A stretch of DNA of 64,000 nucleotides from Epinephelus fuscoguttatus (GCF_011397635.1 NC_064761.1:25895643-25959642), one strand, 5' to 3'. Counted from the first letter of the stretch, positions 1 through 11,540 are shown. Notes: generated by a model from the letters alone, not told the origin. Numbers and translations: made by a program.

Positions 1-327
1 CACTCACTAAGTGTTGTTAAAAAAGGGAGCGTAACACAGTGGCAAACATGCCCCTATCCCAACTTTTTTAGAACTGGTTGCAGGCTTCAAGTTTATCAAT
101 TTGAACATTAAATATCTTGACTTTGTACTGTATTCAATTGAATATAGGTCAAAAAAGATTTGAAATCATTGCATTCTGTTTTTACTTACATTTCACACTG
201 TGTCCCGATTGTTTTAGTTGGACTTTTTGTTTGTTGTTTTGCTCTGTTATGAACATGAAATTTGATGGTCAGTTATTTTACTCCCATTCAGAAATCTCTT
301 CCTCTGTTTGTACTTGTGTTTTTATAG

Positions 328-1812
328 ATAGTAGATGAGGATGAAGGGATGGTGAAGAGTGACTCTCAGGAAGCACTGCACCCTAAAAAACTGGAGATGA
401 ACTTCGAGGAGCTGCTGAAAGAGAAGGAGGAAGCTGAGAGGAGACGCAAGGCAGAGGAACGCAAAAAGAAGCTGGAGCAGGAGAAGCAGGAATTTGAACA
501 ACTCAGACAAGAAATGGGCAAGGTCAGTGCTGACTTGAATAACATGTCATATTTTCTTTGTCATTGAACATTGTGGTCACTTTTCCCATCACTTATGGAG
601 TTCTCACAACTATGCAAAAAACTAACTGGCTTCTAACTCACAGGATGAGGTGAATGAAAGCTCAGATGTTGTAAGCAAGGAGTACGAAGAACTGACCAAA
701 CTCAAGAGAACCGGCTCCATCCAGGCCAAGAACCTCAAGTCCAAATTTGAGAAGATCAAGCAGCTAACTGAAGAGGAAATCCAGAAAAAGATTGAGATGG
801 AGAGAGCACGGAGGAAGGCCATTGATGATGAAATCAAAGAGAGAGAAGCTGAGAGGTTCCAGGAGGTAAGAAGTCAATAACTCAAGATGTTACAATTACC
901 AAAAACTGTTGACCCTCCTTGGAGAATTAGTTCAGCATCATCTATTGTACTCGCTGTGTTTTTCAGGAAGATGAGGAAAGAGAAACAACTTCAGCGAGGG
1001 CAGAGGAGTCACCATTCAAACAGAAGGTGGATATGAAAGCCCGATTTCAACAAATGGCCAAAGCCAGAGAGGAGGAGGAGCGGAGGAGGATAGAGGAGCA
1101 GAAGCTGCAGAGGATGCAGTTTGAGCAGCAAGAGATCGACGCTGCCCTCCAAAAAGTAAATCTTACATGTTCACGACCATATACGCAAGATCATTTTTAT
1201 GCATTAAAGCAAAGCAGTAGTCTGGTTTAAGGTTGCTTTGATCCTGGCAGTGGTCTGTGATCTTTTTATCATCTGTTTGCAGAAGAGGGAGGATGATGTG
1301 GAGGACGAGGGTAGCATCATCAACGGCTCCGCAGCCTATGAAGACGAGGACGATCATGCCAGATCGGGGGCTCCGTGGTTTAAAAAGCCTCTTAAAAATC
1401 AATCAGTGGTGGACTCGGAGCCGGTTCGATTCACCGTCAAGATCACCGGGGAACCCAAGCCGGAGGTGACCTGGTGGTTTGAGGGAGAGATGCTTCAAGA
1501 CTGTGAGGACTATCAGTATATAGACAGAGGAGAGACGTACTGCCTCTACCTGCCAGAGACCTTCCCAGAGGACGAGGGAGAGTACATGTGCAAGGCTGTG
1601 AACAGCAGGGGCACAGCAGCAAGTACCTGCATCCTCACAATAGAAAGTAAGACCACCTTGGTGTGATTTGCATGCCTGCGTGATGCATGATACCTCCTAT
1701 CTGGATTTCAGCCTCTCTTTATGAAGTGGATCGCATGCTCCTCTTCCTCGTGAACTAAAGCAGATGTGGATAACTGCTCTTCTGTTTCTTTCTTGCAGCT
1801 TATGACTACTGA
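328..1812 (+). CDS. nexn: nexilin, C-terminal part (5' exons lie outside the window)
   Basis: Nexilin is an F-actin-binding protein of the sarcomeric Z-disc and of focal contacts. Five exons join in frame: 328-522, 644-865, 967-1155, 1283-1646 and 1799-1812, each flanked by AG/GT. They encode about 327 residues ending ...LTIETYDY. The first three exons give a highly charged Glu/Arg/Lys coiled coil with family-typical strings such as [16 protein letters not shown] and [20 protein letters not shown]. Exon four carries an acidic linker and then an I-set Ig domain ([10 protein letters not shown]..., core W in [20 protein letters not shown]). The last coding exon is only 14 nt (tyrosine/aspartate tail and TGA). 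The assignment rests on domain order plus recognised family sequence. The start codon and the N-terminal actin-binding part are upstream of the window; bases 1-327 are intron. Confidence 0.93.
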
Positions 1813-2657
1813 TGCCCTTCCAAGTTCTGGAAACTTTCCCTGTTGTCTCTCACTCCTTTTTGTAAAACTTTGTCCCTCATGGTACGGTCACACAGCAGAG
1901 GGAAGAAAATAGCAGTATGCTTGGCATTCCTATGGGAGGGATACACAACACAAAAAAAATGCAACATGTTGTTTACGTTTGTAAAGATGCACTCCCTGTA
2001 GAGTAGGATGATACCTGTGCCAAAAAAGAGACACGATTCTTGTCCCCACGCCAAGGGTAATCTTCTTATGATATGTATCCTGCGATATTGATACCAGCAA
2101 TTTTTAAGTATCATAGTACTGTATTGTAAATATCACACTAGTCCTTACATGGCAGGCATTATGTTTGAGGCACTGAAATGCAAAAAGTAAAATGTTCTTG
2201 TGTACTAATTTTAAAGAACAAGTTACAGGAATATCAGTGCTTCATATCAGTGCTTTCTACTGCTCAACAACTTCATCAGTCGTCTGTACCATATTAGTAA
2301 ATGGTATTGTGATACTTGCCGGGTATTATATCGAGGGGTAACATCACTCAATTGGAAATCCACAGCTAAGTGTCTGTTGATCATGATATTGCAGGAACAA
2401 AACAACCCTGATTTTCAATAAAGCTTTTTAAATCCAGATTAAATTTTCAAACTGCAGCATCTCAAAAAGCTTAATATGTTGATTTTTTAATGTACCACCC
2501 CCCTTTCTTTTCGAGTTAAATGTAATACTCTTGATACAGTTGTCATAATTCAGTTGTGCTGGACAGTAGATAACCGTCTCATGGTTTGATAATGAAAAAT
2601 AAATATAGGCTAGACTGAATATTTGTCGTATATTATAAATGAAAATGTTTTAATAAA
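1813..2657 (+). other. nexn: nexn 3' UTR with candidate polyadenylation signals
   Basis: No coding signal follows the TGA at 1810-1812. AATAAA hexamers occur at 2417-2422, 2598-2603 and 2652-2657. The 3' UTR is therefore probably about 0.6-0.85 kb long. Which signal is used cannot be decided from sequence. Confidence 0.5.
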
Positions 2658-4300
2658 ATGAAGAAAAATGACAGATTTTTTTGTGGTGTCTTTTGTTGTT
2701 GTGTGGGGGAGACTTGAATAACTGTGGCGTACTGCTGGATCTGCTGTACAGTTACTTGCTTTGCTTTTGGGTGAACTGTCCCTGTCACGACAGTGTGTGT
2801 TCGTGCTCCAGCAACAATCAGTCACTAACTTGGCTTTAGCTGTGTTTACAGTAGCAACACATTCTCACTCCGACCTCAACACATATCGACATTTGGTCAT
2901 GGACCTTCCACGTCCACATATGACGTCACGCATCCAAATGGGGGAAAACGACACCCTTTTCTCTGTTTTTAAAAGGGACCTTTTGGACTACAGGCTGCGA
3001 CAAGATAAAACAACCATCAGTTAAAAAAGTACATTTCAGGAGTAAGCATTGATAAAAAAAAGATGCATCTTGAGATTATGTTTAAAAGTTTCAACAGATG
3101 TAGAGTCCCTAAGATCCTCAGGCAGATAAATAAACTGGAATTATTTGAGGACCCCAGACTAACAATGGAAGAGTGCATGCTACATTTATCTATTTATTTA
3201 CTATTTATTTATTTTTTGTTATTCGCAATATTACTTTTCAGTATCATGGTCACTTAGCAATGTAGCGCAATATCATTTTCTCAAACTCATGTGCAATACT
3301 ACTTCTCGATGTTATATACAATATAACATTGATTATCATACTTTTTTAAAAATATTTTAATTCATATTTAGTAATTCTTGTAATTATCTGACTTCGATGT
3401 TACTCTATAAGGCACTGGTTTACTTTATATCTTGTATATTTGGAGTTTTTTGACTGATATTTATCACCCTACTGTTTTAAAAACTGGCCCCAGTGTGTGA
3501 TCCTGACCCGGGTTACCTACTGTTGTTGTTGTTTTTTTTAATTAATTAATTAATGGTTGTTCCTGTATTTTGTGTGACTGTAATTGAAGCTCTATTGAAT
3601 TGAAGTGAATTTTATTTAACTTATTTAAATTTTTCCCTCTCTTTTCTACACCTTGATGCCTATGTTATTATATTTTATTTTATAGAATTTATCTTTCCTT
3701 CCTGATGTGCCTTGTATGTTTAGTGTTTTTGTGGTTATGGATTATACTTCATTGCTTGTAAAAAAATATTGTTCAATAAGAAAAATAGATTTTGACACTG
3801 GAAACAATTTACAATGCACGGGAAATGTAAGAAACTGCAACATTTTGTAACACAGGATCGTTTTATAAAATTAAATATCAACAAAATCTGGTTATAATTA
3901 CAAATTCCACTTAAATGAATTTGAATATTGTTTTATTTAACATGCAAGGTTGCACTGACTGCTTCATCTGACTTATTTTATGAGAGCGTGCACAGAGCCT
4001 GAAGAAGAAAGCCTGGGTTAACAGAGCAAGTTAATAACCACCTTCATGGTACACATCATCTCTGAGTACGGCTTTAAGGTTTGTCAAGCCAAATCAGGCA
4101 AAGAGAGCCTGGCTCTGTTGAACTGGCTTCATGGTACAGCCCTCAGGTGTTGACAGTGAGGTTAAGACAAGGTCAGATCTGTCAGCCTTTCACTGTCAAA
4201 GTTGGTTTTCAGTTTATACACAGGGCCATGTTTTAATTATTTGTGTTTGCCAGACAGACTCAACAGACAAAATGAAGAAAACTTTCACTGATCAAACTTT
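2658..4300. other. intergenic, AT-rich, with a short MITE-like fragment
   Basis: No gene is seen. Bases 2850-2945 match the left part of the element at 30055-30625, including the shared words acacattctcactc, tttggtcatggac and gtccacatatgac. The rest is AT-rich with low-complexity runs, for example 3180-3230 and 3530-3555. This spacer separates two convergent genes. Confidence 0.5.
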
Positions 4301-4317
4301 TTCTAAAAATGTATTGA

Positions 4318-4323
4318 TTTATT
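4318..4323 (-). terminator. candidate poly(A) signal of the tandem-repeat gene
   Basis: AATAAA on the minus strand (tttatt on plus) lies about 130 bases beyond the TAA stop at 4450. It is the first canonical hexamer downstream. Confidence 0.45.
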
Positions 4324-4449
4324 AGTCTATTTTCAGCAGCAGCAGTTGCTGTTGTGAAAGAAACTCAAGAAACTAGTGGTGGACACCAGTGTTGGAGAAA
4401 GGCAGGTTCCTGGGCGATGCAGGTGAGTAAGTGGGCAGGAAAGGTGCGT

Positions 4450-6587
4450 TTATATGAAGTTATCACATCTGTGTGGCGATGCCCTGAAGAATTTTTGAAG
4501 GGCGTTTGAGTTGCGGCCATCTTCCTTCTTTTTTTCCTTCCTCTCTCTCTTCACTTCTTGCCTAGACTCTGCCCACTTCACTTCCTGTTCTGTTTCTGCA
4601 GTCTCCTTCTCCGCATTCCTGCCACCTGAAATTAACAGCATATAAAAGGTTAAGTCTGGAGTCCAGTTGTGCACCTGCACACCTCTGAACAGGAAAGAGT
4701 CAACAGGCTTCATTTGTATCATTTTGTCATGTTGTAACAGAGCACATGTTGGCCTGGTGCCACATCACAAAGTTAGACTAGTAGGGTGGAATGCCAGCTG
4801 ACTTTCTTACCTCTCTGTAGGAGATGATGCTCCTGCTGATTGATTACTGTGACCTTGTCTTTCCAAGATTTGCGCCATGCAATTTGGACTCTTTTAAAGA
4901 GAACAAAAGTTCCCCAGTCCTCCTGGATCTCTCTCTCCCTCCACTCTTTTTCAATCCTGTCCTTCCTCTGTCTTTTTCTCTCTTTCCTCTCCTCCTTCCA
5001 CACTCTTTTTATCTCCTTCTTCACCATCTTTAGCCTCTTTTTCTCCTCCTTCCTTTGTCTTTTTTTCTCCTGCTTGTCCATCTTCTCTCTCTCTTTCGCC
5101 TCCTCCCTCTGTCTTTTCCTCTTCATTTCCAACCTCTTCAAATGCTCTTTATCAGGCCCCCTTTCCCGTCTTTCTCTCTCCTCCTTCATCTGTCGTTCCA
5201 TTCTTTCTCTCCTCAATTCATCTAATCTTGCCATCTCCCCCCACAGCTCATCTCTCGCCTTTGTCATCCTCTCCATCCTCTCCATCCTCTCTTTCTCCTC
5301 CTGCTCCTCTTGTTTTCTCTCCTCCTGCTCCTCTCGTTTTCTCTCCCTCCAGTTCCACAGCCAAACCAAGAAATCATAATCGATCCACTGGCTGGTGGAG
5401 TCTGCAGAAGACAAAGGGCACTCACACCTTTGTCGCTGCTGCCTCTGGGTGGTAGATGGCTCGTTGTGGTTGGGAGACGAGGGCTTGTTATATTCACAAG
5501 ACGACGGACTCTCACCCCGTCGTTTGTGTTCCCTCCAGATAGTGAGAGGGTTGAAGTCTCCAGAAGATGAAGGGCTCTCACCCCTTCGTTCCTGCTGCCT
5601 CTGGGTGGTAGAAGGCTTTTTGTGGTCAGGAAACGAAGGGCTCTCACCCTTGCTTCCCTGCTGCCTCTGGGTGGTGGAGGACTTGTTATATTCACAAGAC
5701 GAAGGACTCTCAACCCGTTGTTTGTGTTCCCTCCAGATGGTGAGGGGGTTGAAGTCTCCACGACTGAAGTCTCCAGAAGATGAAGGGCTCTCACCCTGTT
5801 GTCCCTGCTGCCTCTGGGTGGTGGATGACTTGTTGTTGTCAGAAGACGAAGGACTCTCACCCCTTCGTCCCTGCTGCCTCTGGGTGGTGGAGGACTTCTT
5901 GTTGTCAGAAGGTGACGGACTCTCACCCCTTTGTCCCTGCTGCCTCTGGGTGGTGGAGGACTTCTTGTTGTCAGAAGGTGATGGACTCTCACCCCTTCGT
6001 CCCTGCTGCCTCTGGGTAGTGGAGGACTGGCTGTCTTCAGAAGACGACGGACTCTCACCCCTTCGTCCCTGCTGCCTCTGGGTGGTGGAGGACTTCTTGT
6101 TGTCAGAAGGTGATGGACTCTCACCCCTTCGTCCCTGCTGCCTCTGGGTGGTGGATGACTTTTTGTTGTCAGAAGACGAAGGGCTCTCACCCCTTCGTCC
6201 CTGCTGCCTCTGGGTGGCGGAGAACTTATTATATTCGCAAGACGAAGGGCTCTCACCCCCTCGTTCTTGCTCCCTCCTGACGTTGAGAGGGTTGACGTCT
6301 CCACGAGATGAAGGTCTCTCACCTCTTCGTCCCTGCTTCCTCCAGGTCTCAGAAGCCTTGTTGTCACCAGACGAAGGGCTCTGACCCCTTGGTCCGTGCT
6401 CCTTCATGGCAGACGGTTTGGTGCCTCCATGAGACGAGGGTCTCTCACCCCCTCGTTCGTGCTCCCTCCAGATGGTGGGAGGGTTGAAGTCTTCAGAAGA
6501 CGAAGGTCTCTCACCCCTTGGTTTATATGTATCTCCTGAAGACCGAGGTCTTGAAAAAATGGATCGTAGTATTCTCTCAATGATCAT
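4450..6587 (-). CDS. unrecognised gene: 22-residue tandem-repeat plus charged-helix protein
   Basis: I do not recognise this protein. Two coding exons read right to left: 6587-4811 (ATG at 6585-6587, donor CAGAGAG|gtaaga) and 4625-4450 (acceptor atttcag, stop TAA). They join in phase 1 to about 650 aa. Residues ~24-395 are some 16 units of about 22 residues, consensus GESPSSSDNKKSSTTQRQQG plus RR, interspersed with a variant type GESPSSSGDFNPLTIWREH. A short Trp-rich segment (WIDYDFLVWLWNW, ~residue 400) follows. Then comes a ~150-residue Arg/Glu/Lys-rich helix resembling trichohyalin-like coiled coils, a less biased segment (GTFVLFKRVQIAWRKSWKDK) and a basic tail. No signal peptide or known catalytic motif is visible. 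A stop codon lies in frame six bases before the ATG, which supports this start. The intact long frame and good splice sites favour a real gene; function is unknown. Confidence 0.62.
5405..6530 (-). repeat. 66-bp coding minisatellite
   Basis: About 16 tandem copies of a 66-bp unit lie inside the first coding exon of the minus-strand gene. Successive ctctcacccc words near 5920 and 5986 are exactly 66 bases apart. Copies between about 5780 and 6230 are the most uniform; outer copies diverge. Because 66 is a multiple of three, copy-number change keeps the frame. Two unit types alternate irregularly: one encodes ...NKKSSTTQRQQG, the other ...DFNPLTIWREH. Confidence 0.9.
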
Positions 6588-6600
6588 TTCTCACACTGAC

Positions 6601-7560
6601 GTTGGAAAACTGCAGACACAAACACACACAACAATTATTTCACTTACGATCAGATTTTTTCAAGCAGCACAACGAGCAAATTCTCAACTGACTTTCTAAC
6701 TCCACTAAATCTGAAGATAAGACTTAAAAACTAAAACTTTATTTATCCTGAGGGGAATTGTTTAACTGAACTAAAATTGAAATCGAGAAATATTTCTCAG
6801 GTCATTACACTGTGCCATAAGAAAAACAAGTAAAGGTTCATTTCTAAAAGCAGGTCTACCAAAACTATGATTACACTAAAATCTCACACTGAAAAGACTA
6901 AATACAGTACTGTTGTTTAAAATTAAAATCAAGTATTTCAGATGCATAACTGTAACTGACACGTTACACATCTAAAATCATTACATCCATTAACACAGTA
7001 TTGTTGCAACTAATGCAGTTAATTCAACAAACGATACTGGACTCTAAAAAATGTGGTTACAGTAATATAATAATGATTATAACAGTAATATTGATAATAT
7101 AGGTGTTACTACTTTGAAAATCAAAACAGAACATGAATGTCAGTGCTACAATGAAATAATTGTTTTCCACAAGAAGTTCAAGAAAAACTTTTTCTGTAAC
7201 ATGACAAAAAAACATTTTGTGATCCACATAGGGATAACAAAGGGAGGAGTCATTTTTAGTAAAATACCTATTAAATAATCTTGATTTTTCAGTTGACAAA
7301 TTGAAATTGTGTTTCAAAAGACAACGTGCATTTTTATCTCCTGACTACAGCACATGTTACTGTGCTGATGTTCTGATTGTAACTAATGAAAACAACAATT
7401 TACTTAACAGAAAAATGTGTAGAAAGTAAATGTACTCATCTCCCATCACAACTGAACATAAAAAAAATCAAATGACAAACAGTTTTTTCTGGTAAAAAGT
7501 GTGTCTTACCTCTCCAAGGGTTTGTGCAGGAATGAGCTTGGAGCTCTGTGCCCACATGTA
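6601..7560 (-). other. possible 5' untranslated exons of the tandem-repeat gene
   Basis: Upstream of the ATG there is a good acceptor (pyrimidine-rich run ending ctgcag, exon from 6609). A donor-like CTGATC|gtaagt ends at 6648 and another donor CTTGGAGAG|gtaaga ends at 7510. These suggest one or two leader exons in 6609-7560. The stretch between them is AT-rich and shows no other gene. This is inferred from splice-site appearance only. Confidence 0.35.
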
Positions 7561-7849
7561 TTTACAAACTTTAACGTGTTCCATGTTGCCCCAGAGACAG
7601 AACATAAGATCAGTGTTCTAGTTCCACTCTCAGTTACTGTTTTCATTTGAATTCCGAACAGTGGGCAAGTGTAACTAAGTATATTTTCTGAAGTACTGTA
7701 CTTTAGTACAAATATGAGGTGTTGAGTATTTCCATTTTATGTTACTGTATTCCAATCCAGTGCACTTCTCAGAAATGAACCACATTCAGTGTGATGCATT
7801 TTCATGGCTTAAACTCCACAACAGTTTGTAAAGTAGTAAGATAAATGCA

Positions 7850-8125
7850 TTAAATGGACCTGCACTTGTATAGTGCTTTTCTAGTCTAGTCAAAGCGCTT
7901 TTTATGCTACGAGTCACAGTCACCCATTCACACACACATTCGTACACTGGTGGCCGAGGCTACCATACAAGGTGTCACTGGCTACCCAGTTTTTAACACT
8001 TACACACACCAATGGAACAGCTATCAGGAGCAATTTGGGGTTCAGTATCGAGCCAGGGATCAAAGTGCTGATCTACCGATTAGTGGACAACCCACTCTAA
8101 CTCCTGAGCCACAGTCGCCTGGATA
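7850..8125 (+). repeat. fish interspersed repeat (SINE-like)
   Basis: The stretch contains words typical of a widespread fish repeat: tagtgcttttctagtc, cacccattcacacacac, tggtggccgaggctacc, gagcaatttggggtt and, near the end, ctcctgagccac. It is non-coding. The name of the family was not determined. Confidence 0.6.
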
Positions 8126-8164
8126 AAAATCTGTAATATTAAATAGGTGACATGACAACAAAAC

Positions 8165-8345
8165 ACACTCAAAGCTGCAGAGCAAGTATTTGGTGCTTGG
8201 GCAGTGACTTGCAGTGTCAGAAACCAAGAAAAAAGGTGTCTTTCAACGTCAGCATGATACGTGGCCGGTTGCCGTTATAGTTTGATGGTGCCCAGCGGCG
8301 TCAGGGGGAAACTCAGTGGGACAAGTACAAAAGTTAAGGTTGTGT
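8165..8345 (-). repeat. MITE-like fragment, inverted copy of the 30.5-kb element
   Basis: The reverse complement aligns closely to 30480-30625. Shared words include tttccccctgacgc, aaactataacggcaac and ggtttctgac, followed by aagtcactgcccaa. A non-autonomous repeat family present in at least three places in this window explains it. Confidence 0.7.
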
Positions 8346-8377
8346 TACTGATACAGCAGCAAACATAACAAAAGCAA

Positions 8378-8920
8378 TACAAATTTTGCAGTGGACCCAC
8401 CACCCATGTCTTGCGCACACAATAAACCTGATGGTTAAAGATAGGCTGAGGGAAACCAACTGTGGACAAGGTGAAGGCTATTGTAGAGTTTTTCCACAAA
8501 AGCACGGTTGCTACAGAGAAGCTGAAGTCCACGCAACGCCAGATGGGGATGCCAGAGCTAAAGCCCAAACAGGTGTGCTACAAGGTGGAACTCAACATTT
8601 TATATGTTGAAACGTATCCTGGAGTCAAAAGATGGCATCATCTCCACCCTGGCTATCATCAACGCTCTTGATGATACTCTAAGTCAAGAGGAATGGGAGA
8701 CAGTGAAAGAGGTCTGCTGGAGGTACTGGAGGTGAGGCTTCAGTCTACCCAGCCCTGGTTAAGGTAATGGCAGGAAGACTCTGCATCGTCGCCACATTGG
8801 TCCCCTCATAGAGTCTTCTCAAAAACAGGACAAATAATCACAGAGAAGAGAAATCCCATCAGCCCATCCAAGCTGGGGCATCTCTTTTTTTCTGAATGCC
8901 AACCTGCACTAAAGACTTTT
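8378..8920 (+). pseudogene. decayed hAT-family (ZBED-type) transposase fragment
   Basis: Frameshifted pieces in order read HHPCLAHTINLMVKDRL, then VEFFHKSTVATEKLKSTQRQ with GMPELKPKQ, then MLKRILESKDGIISTLAI with SQEEWETVKEVC, and finally RVFSKTGQIITEKRNPISPS. These are the hAT core (HxxCxAHxxNL) and the C-terminal dimerisation region. The middle of the gene is deleted and reading-frame breaks separate the pieces, so the copy is dead. GC-rich words at 9140-9215 (gagccg/cggctc) resemble hAT element ends. Confidence 0.8.
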
Positions 8921-9139
8921 ATCGAAAGTGTCATAATGTTAAGACTTTGGCCTTTATTTATTTGATTTGTTTACTGTGGTTGCTGTGGTTTTGTGTTTAG
9001 TTGTTCATTTAAAGGTTTGATCAAAATGTTAAACAACAGTAAATGTGTATTTTTTTTTGTAAATGAAAAATTGCTCACCAACACACAAACCATTCATAAT
9101 TGCTAAATTAGATTAAAATATAAGTCTCCGAGTGATACT

Positions 9140-9215
9140 TAATGAAGAGCCGTTTCGGAGCCGTAACAGCCGGCTCTTCTAAGGGAGCCGAGCCAAAAGA
9201 GCTTTGAAAAGACCC
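9140..9215 (+). mobile_element. possible hAT terminal region
   Basis: Repeated gagccg and its complement cggctc (gagccgtttcggagccg, agccggctcttct, gagccgagcc) sit just beyond the hAT transposase remains. Such arrays are seen at ends of fish hAT elements. The target duplication was not located. Confidence 0.4.
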
Positions 9216-9851
9216 AGGGCATCATGGGAAACGCCTGGCTCTCACCTGGTCTAACAGCTAATTGGTTTAGATGTTGACTCAATAATATGACCTTTTAGAT
9301 AAACTTTTCAATTTTGTTGAATTTCAGAAATTTTAATTTCATTTGTCTGATTTGAAGTTTTATTCTGTTCACAGAAAACATGTTATGTGACTGATGGTGA
9401 AGTTCAGTTGTTAGAGACTAAATACATTCATCATAAACTACACGTAGTCTATTGTATATTAACAACGGACTGTTTTAATTATTGAAGTGGCCTATTTAGC
9501 ATCACAGAGACTTGTGGTCAGTGGGATGTGAGGATTCTTAAAATAACATCTGTACAGATGTGAAGCCCTGACTGTATCTGGCTGATCTTTAATGAAAGCT
9601 GTTGTCTTGTGTTTTTTCCTCTGATAATATGAACATTATAGTCAGACAGAATTTATTTAGCCTCTGTAGTTCGAGGGACAGGTCAAACTGATATGTTGTT
9701 GATTTACATGAGAGTTCATGTCGAATGGAGGTTGAACCATGGACACAAGTTACACATCGCCTGTAAAGCATTTTAATAAATCAATCTATCAAAATTAAAA
9801 CAACTGGAGAGTGAGAACAAACTGATATGTGAGTCTGATAATATTTTTGAT

Positions 9852-11090
9852 ACATTTTTTTTCTTTATTGAACATTTTAAATGCACAAAACAGCAAGGTA
9901 TGCAATAACAAGCAGCACAACTGATGAGAGTACAGAAAGAATATATCAAGTACTTCAGGGACAGTCATATACATTAAATAACAGTAAATCAGTAAAAAAG
10001 ATGATTGAGGGAAAGAGAAAATAAATAGATAATACATAAATAAATCAAGGATAGAGTGCAAATAAAAAAATAAAACAAAAGTTCATCCAGGGGTTTCAGG
10101 GAAAAACTTTTCGTAATGACTCAGTAAGGTATTGCTTTTTTTTTTTTGTTATTTACCAAACTAAGAGATTTAAGCAGAGGGCTGAGTTCCAAGAGAAAAG
10201 GAGCGACCTCAGGTAGTGATTTGGCAAATTTTTGTTTGTGGATAAAAAAGTTCAACAGGTGTTCAAGAGCGTTATCTTCTGGATTAACATAGTAGCAAAT
10301 AACATCTCTAAGAGTAAGAGAGTAGGTGGAGTCGGCAGCATCAAAAAGATGAGATTTAACCTCACTCCAAAACTTTTTAGATATATCGCAATAAAAAAAC
10401 ATATGTGAAATTGTTTCTGTATTATGATTACAAAAAGTACAGGAGTCATCAACGTTTATAAACTTAGCAATAACACTACTAACGGTATATATTATGCAAG
10501 AATTTAAAATGTATTTCTTTAGCCTTGTTCGATATGCAATATTTATGGGGTAAAAGCCAAGCTCTTCTCCAATTTATGTCCTCTATTTGAGACCTCCAAT
10601 AAAACTTGCCTCTAGACACAACTCCATTCTTTCTTTGAAAACACTGGCGAATATGTTTATTATCACACTTTCTATCTGTTAGTTCAATTCCACCCAGCAT
10701 CAGTACAGGCTGACTTGTTTTGTATTCACTGTAACTCAAGTGGTTTTTTATAAGTTGAATTACCGGTAAGCCTTTTGGGATAGCACGTGTTACAGAGATA
10801 AATTCTCTGGAGGGAACAGGAAAACTGTGTACAGACATAAACGTTCTTAAGACAGCATATTACCAGCATTATCAAAAGGATTGAGGATATGGATGATATC
10901 TCTTTGACACCATTTAGGGAAGAATAAGGATTTGTTTCTTGTACGAGTATTGCTGTTATTCCAGAGAAAAGTTTGATGGGATGAGACAGCTTCCATGCTA
11001 GAAGGGCTTGTTGATGAAATGTTGACAGTGTGATTGGTAATCTATTAGGTAAGAAGTTACATTTCAAAAGAAAAGAGACCTCCAATTTTA
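9852..11090 (-). mobile_element. L1-type LINE remnant (3' end)
   Basis: Broken minus-strand frames carry L1 C-terminal hallmarks in order: TLSTFHQQALLAWKL (about 11020), FYWRSQIEDINWRRAW with NKAKEIHFKFLHNIYR (about 10500-10620), and HMFFYCDISKKFWSEVKSHL (about 10400). The 3' end carries a minus-strand A run near 10136-10147. A second tail with AATAAA and an A-rich end lies near 9855-9880. Stops and frameshifts show it is inactive. It ends only about 450 bases before the mindy4 start codon. Confidence 0.8.
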
Positions 11091-11540
11091 TTAAAGATGT
11101 GGTTTGGGATGAAAAACCAGACAGAGTCAGGGTTTTTGAGACACCTTCTCAACCAAGGTATTGGCAGTGTCAAAATAATACTTGTGATAAATTGACATCT
11201 GCTCAGACCGGATGTGAATGTTTCTGCGACTTCCGGTACAGACTTAAGGATGCTGAAAACTGTCGGGAAACTGTTGTCACCGCCCCCTGCTGCAGCCGGC
11301 GTAGTTCATCTTCAACGAGCCATTTGATACAGTCTTGTCGACCTGTGGCTGACATATACTGTCTCTGAAAAGTCCACGGTTCACCTGCCAAGCCAATGTT
11401 TGAGCATAGAGTGGCGCAGCACATCCCACAGCCGTGTTATGGTTCACCAGACGTTTAGCTAAAGGCTACTGCCAGAGCATCTTCTCGTTCATTATCTATG
11501 TTAGGAGAAGGCCACCACAGCCGGACACGTCCTCACCACC

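Noticed and set aside
3060-3790. Possible L1 3' end on the plus strand
   Set aside because: Only AT-rich resemblance to LINE tails; no coding remnant could be read.
5264-6367. 367-codon second minus-strand frame
   Set aside because: Alternative frame of the same stop-free repeat. The 604-codon frame has the better start and a phase-matched second exon.
5395-6384. 329-codon plus-strand open frame
   Set aside because: It is the antisense reading of the 66-bp minisatellite; it has no splice or start context and the opposite strand has a coherent gene.
10121-11085. Three separate minus-strand genes
   Set aside because: They are frameshifted pieces of one L1 remnant, in the right order with an A-rich tail.
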